From positions 2,360,001 to 2,424,000 of the forward strand of contig NZ_LT896716.1 in the NCBI RefSeq assembly GCF_900187405.1: a stretch of 64,000 nucleotides of DNA. Reading direction: 5' to 3'. Numbering within the stretch: the first letter of the stretch is position 1; the number at the start of each line of letters is the position of its first letter. Below are positions 60,651 through 64,000 of the stretch, in pieces. Both the position numbers and the translations under genes were made by a program. The notes under the pieces were generated by a model, which was given only the letters and a program-made list of their open reading frames with translations, searched no databases and had not been told where the DNA came from. Source of the DNA: Geobacter sp. DSM 9736. GTDB lineage: Bacteria > Desulfobacterota > Desulfuromonadia > Geobacterales > Geobacteraceae.

Positions 60651-61400
60651 TCATCCTCCGTTGCCCGGGAACCAATCGTGCCCCTTGAAGAGGGCGGTCC
60701 GCTCCCGGTTCACAAGAAGTTCCTGCGCCTCGGCCCCCGCACATATCCCCATCCGCTTCCAAACCGAAGCGGGAATCCTGGCTCCAACGGCCGGGCAGAG
60801 CCAGCGGAAGAGAGTTGTCACTGCAGCAAGAACGGGCGAATCGTGCTGCAGGCGATCGAGCAGATGATCCCAGTCCATTGTGGGCCCCTGAGCGTAGAGC
60901 AGCCCGAGGATGTCAGGCCAATCGCAACGATCTCTCCGCATGATGTAGAGCTTTGACCAGAGCAGTTCTTCAGGAGGGATAAGGCGAAACGGCACACCTC
61001 TGATTTTCACCTCCCACCCGCGTCCGGTCCACGTCTCATCCACGGCGGTACGGTTGTTTAGCATCCGCCAGAGAAGGTCTATGATGTATCCCTCCCGGGC
61101 TCCGCGATAGCTCCAGGTAGGGTCGTAGGGGACGGCCTTGTACTCCTCGAAACCCTCCTCAGCCATGATTGCTTTCATCATCACTTCGTCACGGGGCAGG
61201 ATAAAGAAATCCATGTCCTTCGTATTACGCAGGTTTCCGGAATAGGCGGAGAAGGCAAGCCCCCCTCCCATGGCGAACCCGAGCCCCTGTCGCCGCGCCT
61301 TGGTGATCACTCCGGAGCAGACAGCCCACTGCTCATCCGTTATAAGCTCGTTAAGTATCGCTTCCCCCTGCACGCGATCTATCAGCGGCTCTTTTTCCAT
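60651..61400 (-). CDS. Nucleotidyltransferase-like protein (AbiEii/MNT-fold type), first gene behind a riboswitch
   Basis: A 249-residue protein. G-F-A-M-G-G-G-L-A-F-S-A-Y-S and T-K-D-M-D-F-F-I-L-P form the G-G...D-x-D pattern of nucleotidyltransferase-fold proteins. The last Asp is part of the metal site in active members. No exact family could be named. GGAGACCGAA precedes ATG 61400. The leader upstream carries a GEMM-like aptamer and terminator. Together with the isomerase and flavin oxidoreductase it forms one operon. Confidence 0.75.
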   Translation of the reverse strand: MEKEPLIDRVQGEAILNELITDEQWAVCSGVITKARRQGLGFAMGGGLAFSAYSGNLRNTKDMDFFILPRDEVMMKAIMAEEGFEEYKAVPYDPTWSYRGAREGYIIDLLWRMLNNRTAVDETWTGRGWEVKIRGVPFRLIPPEELLWSKLYIMRRDRCDWPDILGLLYAQGPTMDWDHLLDRLQHDSPVLAAVTTLFRWLCPAVGARIPASVWKRMGICAGAEAQELLVNRERTALFKGHDWFPGNGG

Positions 61401-61411
61401 TTCGGTCTCCG

Positions 61412-61452
61412 GACACAAAGAAGCCGCTGGACCGACACGGCAATCAGCGGCT
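61412..61452 (-). terminator. Riboswitch expression-platform terminator
   Basis: On the minus strand AGCCGCTG (61445-61452) pairs with CAGCGGCT (61422-61429), followed by TCTTTG. It sits between the aptamer and the ATG at 61400. A second AGCCGCTG at about 61382-61389, inside the first codons of the gene, could compete for the same arm and hide the ribosome binding site. Confidence 0.6.
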
Positions 61453-61466
61453 TGCGATAGGTTTGA

Positions 61467-61584
61467 GCCTGTTTCTTCGGCAACCCGGCCATCCCGTCAC
61501 TGACGGGCCCTGGGCTTTGTGCCCTTAGAAAGCGACTCTCCATAGGAAAACCCCTTTCTAAAGTTACCGTTCTCGGAAACAGGC
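61467..61584 (-). promoter_or_regulatory. GEMM-family riboswitch (c-di-GMP-I or cGAMP type)
   Basis: The minus-strand leader is closed by a 9-bp stem GCCTGTTTC/GAAACAGGC and a second GGTAAC/GTTGCC stem. Inside are one hairpin (TTAGAAAG/CTTTCTAA), then GGGCACAAAGCCC, a second hairpin (CCCGTC/GACGGG) and the hallmark GGCCGGGTTGCCGAA. The order and the G-C-A-x-A-A-A-G-C-C and G-C-C-G-G-G-x-T-G-C-C words match GEMM aptamers, including Geobacter ones shown to bind 3',3'-cGAMP. The ligand cannot be decided by eye. Confidence 0.65.
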
Positions 61585-61719
61585 TGACTCAAGTATATCT
61601 CTGATCAACACCCTGTAAAGGAGCGGGATGATCTTTTTCATTTCACCCGGAAGGAAACGCGTGAGCCGGACCGAGCTCATTATGAATGCGTCTTGGGCAA
61701 TTCATGATAAACTGCATTC

Positions 61720-63522
61720 ATGATAACACCCAGGGCATTATTGCCGGGCCTGAGGCGCTTCTGCCTGAACATGCCCGTTCTCCAGCTGATGACGCTTCTC
61801 ATAACATGCTGCGCCTCCCAGGCAATGGCGGCGGAGAGCCTGGAGCTTGTAGTCGAGGGGGTCGAAGGAGAACTCAGCGCCAACGTCCAGCAGGCGCTGA
61901 CGCTCCCTCGTGATATAGTTCGTGAAGGCAGAGTTGACCGACTGTGGCTCGAACGGCTGCGGCGGCAGGCGGAGGAAAAGGCGCGACGCGCCATAGAGCC
62001 GTTCGGCTACTACAAGGGAAAGGCGAAAGCAATCGTGGAGGAACCGGATTCGGGAGAATTCGTTCTGCACGTTTCGGTTGAGCCGGGGCCTCCGGTGCGG
62101 CTGTCGAGGGTTCACATGGCGGTGCAAGGCGCCGGAGCCGGGGAGGAAACTCTGAAAGACCTGGTGGAGGAGTTCCCGCTCAGACAGGGGGATGTCCTGC
62201 TTCAGCAGGAGTACGAGCGGACGAAAGCCGCCCTCCAGGCACGGGCTCAGGAACTCGGCTATCTGGATGCCGACTTCGTTCAGCATCGGATAGGAATCAA
62301 CCGTGCGGAAGAGAAAGCCGAGATCGATCTGGTCATGGAAACCGGTCCACGCTACTACTTCGGTTCCGCCGCGATCCAGGGGGCGGAGCAATACCCTGGA
62401 GATTTCCTTCGGCGGTACCTGGCATTCCGGGAAGGAGAGGTATTCTCGTATGGCAAGCTCGGAGAGACGCAGGTCAACTACACCAACGCCGACCGCTTCC
62501 GGCAGGTGGTCGTAACGCCGGAACGGGAAAAGGCATCGCCCGACCACCGGATACCGGTGCTGGTCCAGCTGGAAGCCGCCCCCCGCCATACCCTCCATCC
62601 CGGGATCGGCTACGGTACCGACACCGGGGCCAGGTTCTCGATCCGCTACCGCGACCGCAATCTCTGGAACATGGCACATGAGTTCAACTCGAACCTTTTC
62701 ATATCCGAACGCCTCCAGGGTCTGCATTCCGAATATGTAGTACCGAGCCCCCGTGACATCAACACTTCCACCTCACTTCAGCTGACGCTCCAGCAGGAGG
62801 ATGTGGCGGCCTACATCAGCCGGTTTGTGGCGGTGGAGCTCGGGCGAAACCACAGTTTCGGCTCGGGCCGCCGGGGCACCGCCTACGTCCGGGTACAGCA
62901 GGAAAGCTTCATCATAGGAAGCGAGCGCTCCGATTCGCGGCTGGTCCTGCCCGGATACCGCTTCACGGAGGACAGGTACGACAGCCTCCTGCGCCCTCGC
63001 AAGGGGTACCGGTACGGATTCGATCTGAGGGGAACACATCAGTACCTTGGTTCCGATACGGGCCTCCTGCAGCTTGTTACCGACGCAAGCACCTTCCTCC
63101 CCCTCCCCTGGCGCTTCTCTCTCTTCCTGAGAGGCAGGGGGGCATTTACCGCACAGAACGACCCGCTGGCGGAGCTGCCGGCATCCCTGCGCTTCTTCGC
63201 CGGCGGCGACACCAGTGTCCGGGGCTACTCCTACCGCGCCCTTGGACCAAGGAACGCAGCGGGCGAAGTGACCGGCGGACGGCACCTGCTTACCGGGACG
63301 GCAGAGCTCTTCCGGGACCTGTTCGACAACTGGGCCGTTTCCGCTTTCTACGATGCCGGAAATGCCTTCAACGCCTTCGCAAACGTCGCCGTCGCCCAGG
63401 GTGCCGGGATCGGTATCCATTATTACAGTCCGATAGGCGCGCTGAACCTCTCCCTGGCTCGCCAGCTCGCGGAACCTGAGCCGGCGCTCCGCATTCATTT
63501 TACCCTTGGATTCGAGCTTTGA
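61720..63522 (+). CDS. tamA: TamA, outer-membrane translocation and assembly protein
   Basis: A 600-residue Omp85-family protein. A signal peptide ends A-M-A-A. Three POTRA-like domains occupy about 30-250 (V-E-G-V-E-G-E-L-S-A-N-V at the start). The C-terminal 16-stranded barrel has the lid-lock R-G-Y-S-Y-R-A-L-G-P and ends with L-G-F-E-L. TamA works with TamB in outer-membrane protein or lipid transport. Its stop overlaps the TTG of tamB. Confidence 0.93.
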   Translation: MITPRALLPGLRRFCLNMPVLQLMTLLITCCASQAMAAESLELVVEGVEGELSANVQQALTLPRDIVREGRVDRLWLERLRRQAEEKARRAIEPFGYYKGKAKAIVEEPDSGEFVLHVSVEPGPPVRLSRVHMAVQGAGAGEETLKDLVEEFPLRQGDVLLQQEYERTKAALQARAQELGYLDADFVQHRIGINRAEEKAEIDLVMETGPRYYFGSAAIQGAEQYPGDFLRRYLAFREGEVFSYGKLGETQVNYTNADRFRQVVVTPEREKASPDHRIPVLVQLEAAPRHTLHPGIGYGTDTGARFSIRYRDRNLWNMAHEFNSNLFISERLQGLHSEYVVPSPRDINTSTSLQLTLQQEDVAAYISRFVAVELGRNHSFGSGRRGTAYVRVQQESFIIGSERSDSRLVLPGYRFTEDRYDSLLRPRKGYRYGFDLRGTHQYLGSDTGLLQLVTDASTFLPLPWRFSLFLRGRGAFTAQNDPLAELPASLRFFAGGDTSVRGYSYRALGPRNAAGEVTGGRHLLTGTAELFRDLFDNWAVSAFYDAGNAFNAFANVAVAQGAGIGIHYYSPIGALNLSLARQLAEPEPALRIHFTLGFEL

Positions 63523-64000
63523 GAAAGATCGCCATCGCCATAGCTGCCGGGCTCCTGCTGACGATGATCCTTCTGGCAGGAATCGTTGTATGGCTCGGAG
63601 GAAGCAGCAGCGGCACGCAAACGATATTCCGGATTATCTCGCGCTATTCGCCGGTGAAGGTAAGCACGAAGGAGGTCGAGGGAAAGCTGCTCGGGCCGCT
63701 CCATCTGGCCGGTCTTCGTATCGAGCTACCACACACAAGGCTGGAGGCGGCCCGACTGCATCTCGACTGGTACCCTCACGCCCTGCTTAACGGTCGGGTG
63801 CTCGTGAAGGAGCTGGTCCTGGAGGGAGTCCACGTTCACGACCTGTCCCCCCCTTCCGGAAAACCTCCGGCTATCGGATGGCCGCGAGTCTCCGGCATTC
63901 TACTTCGAACAGAGGTTCGGGTTGAGCAACTGCGGGTCACGGACCTTATCTACCGTAGCCGTGACGCGAAGCCCATTCGCCTGACCTCGCTCACAGGTTC
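63519..64000 (+). CDS. tamB: TamB, translocation and assembly module (3' partial)
   Basis: An open frame from TTG 63519, overlapping the tamA stop (TTGA), to the right edge, at least 160 residues. The start M-R-K-I-A-I-A-I-A-A-G-L-L-L-T-M-I-L-L is a single inner-membrane anchor. Then V-E-G-K-L-L-G-P-L-H-L-A-G-L-R-I and L-D-W-Y-P-H-A-L-L-N-G-R-V-L-V-K-E-L are the repeated AsmA/TamB beta-strands. The partner of TamA in one operon. The end lies outside the window. Confidence 0.88.
   Translation, partial: MRKIAIAIAAGLLLTMILLAGIVVWLGGSSSGTQTIFRIISRYSPVKVSTKEVEGKLLGPLHLAGLRIELPHTRLEAARLHLDWYPHALLNGRVLVKELVLEGVHVHDLSPPSGKPPAIGWPRVSGILLRTEVRVEQLRVTDLIYRSRDAKPIRLTSLTG

Noticed and set aside
61419-61719. 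Riboswitch acting on tamA (plus strand)
   Set aside because: The aptamer signature and the T-rich terminator read correctly only on the minus strand, toward the gene at 60651-61400.

Overview
The window looks like about 64 kb of a GC-rich (roughly 60% by eye) chromosome from the Geobacteraceae or a close anaerobic deltaproteobacterium (Desulfuromonadia). The basis is gene content: hgcAB mercury methylation genes, an octaheme nitrite reductase-like cytochrome, delta-60 repeat proteins, a GEMM-family riboswitch, a GlyR-type beta-hydroxyacid dehydrogenase, and lipopolysaccharide and outer-membrane assembly genes (lpxC, bamD, tamA, tamB). No rRNA, tRNA or CRISPR array was seen. Species was not determined.

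Layout. 1-4253: a large coiled-coil/beta protein cut by the left edge and a beta-barrel outer-membrane protein. 4274-6396 (minus): a cysteine-rich MarR regulator, hgcA and hgcB in one operon. The most striking observation is here. The hgcA reading frame continues 44 codons upstream of its apparent GTG start, through a single in-frame TGA, to an ATG with a strong ribosome binding site. The TGA follows a Cys codon and is followed at the right distance by a GC-rich hairpin with a GGC loop that fits a bacterial SECIS. HgcA may therefore be a selenoprotein with a Cys-Sec pair. 7200-10100: an AT-richer island with an AlbA_2/ATPase/RRM fusion gene and a small gene with an R-x4-H (HEPN-like) motif. 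Each gene is followed by an attC-like hairpin, suggesting integron-type cassettes. 10109-16264: small metabolic and regulatory genes, including a 59-residue gene that resembles the C-terminal part of the neighbouring MerR regulator.

16265-19696 (minus): a TetR / ABC1-kinase / B12-radical-SAM operon with two palindromic operators. 19951-23171: carbonic anhydrase, haloacid dehalogenase, O-methyltransferase, Slp lipoprotein. 23215-26066 (minus): a DUF4177 gene and polA, translationally coupled. 26279-29756: a small gene, hsp20, larE, cysK and its likely Rrf2 regulator. 30236-38971 (plus): dapF, nfo, macro-domain protein, dtd, DUF2400, a pabB-pabC fusion, a GlyR-like dehydrogenase and typA.

39178-50573: secreted and redox proteins, namely a 14-repeat delta-60 protein with a dockerin-like tail next to a cohesin-like lipoprotein, bamD, a REC-PAS-PAS-GGDEF diguanylate cyclase, an octaheme nitrite reductase, a DUF922 protease-like protein, a monoheme cytochrome and a PQQ-type sugar dehydrogenase lipoprotein. 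50648-55820: SDR, lpxC, a holin-like/DUF3618/DUF4136 envelope cluster and a 3-methyladenine glycosylase. 55029-61584 (mostly minus): two carboxypeptidase-regulatory-domain secreted proteins, an FRG-domain protein, and an operon (nucleotidyltransferase-like, TIM-barrel isomerase, Old Yellow Enzyme) that appears to sit behind a GEMM-type cyclic-dinucleotide riboswitch with a terminator. 61720-64000: tamA and the start of tamB.

A short palindromic intergenic repeat occurs at least three times (20721-20840, 27088-27207, about 27311-27390). All family assignments come from reading motifs by eye. No database search was run.
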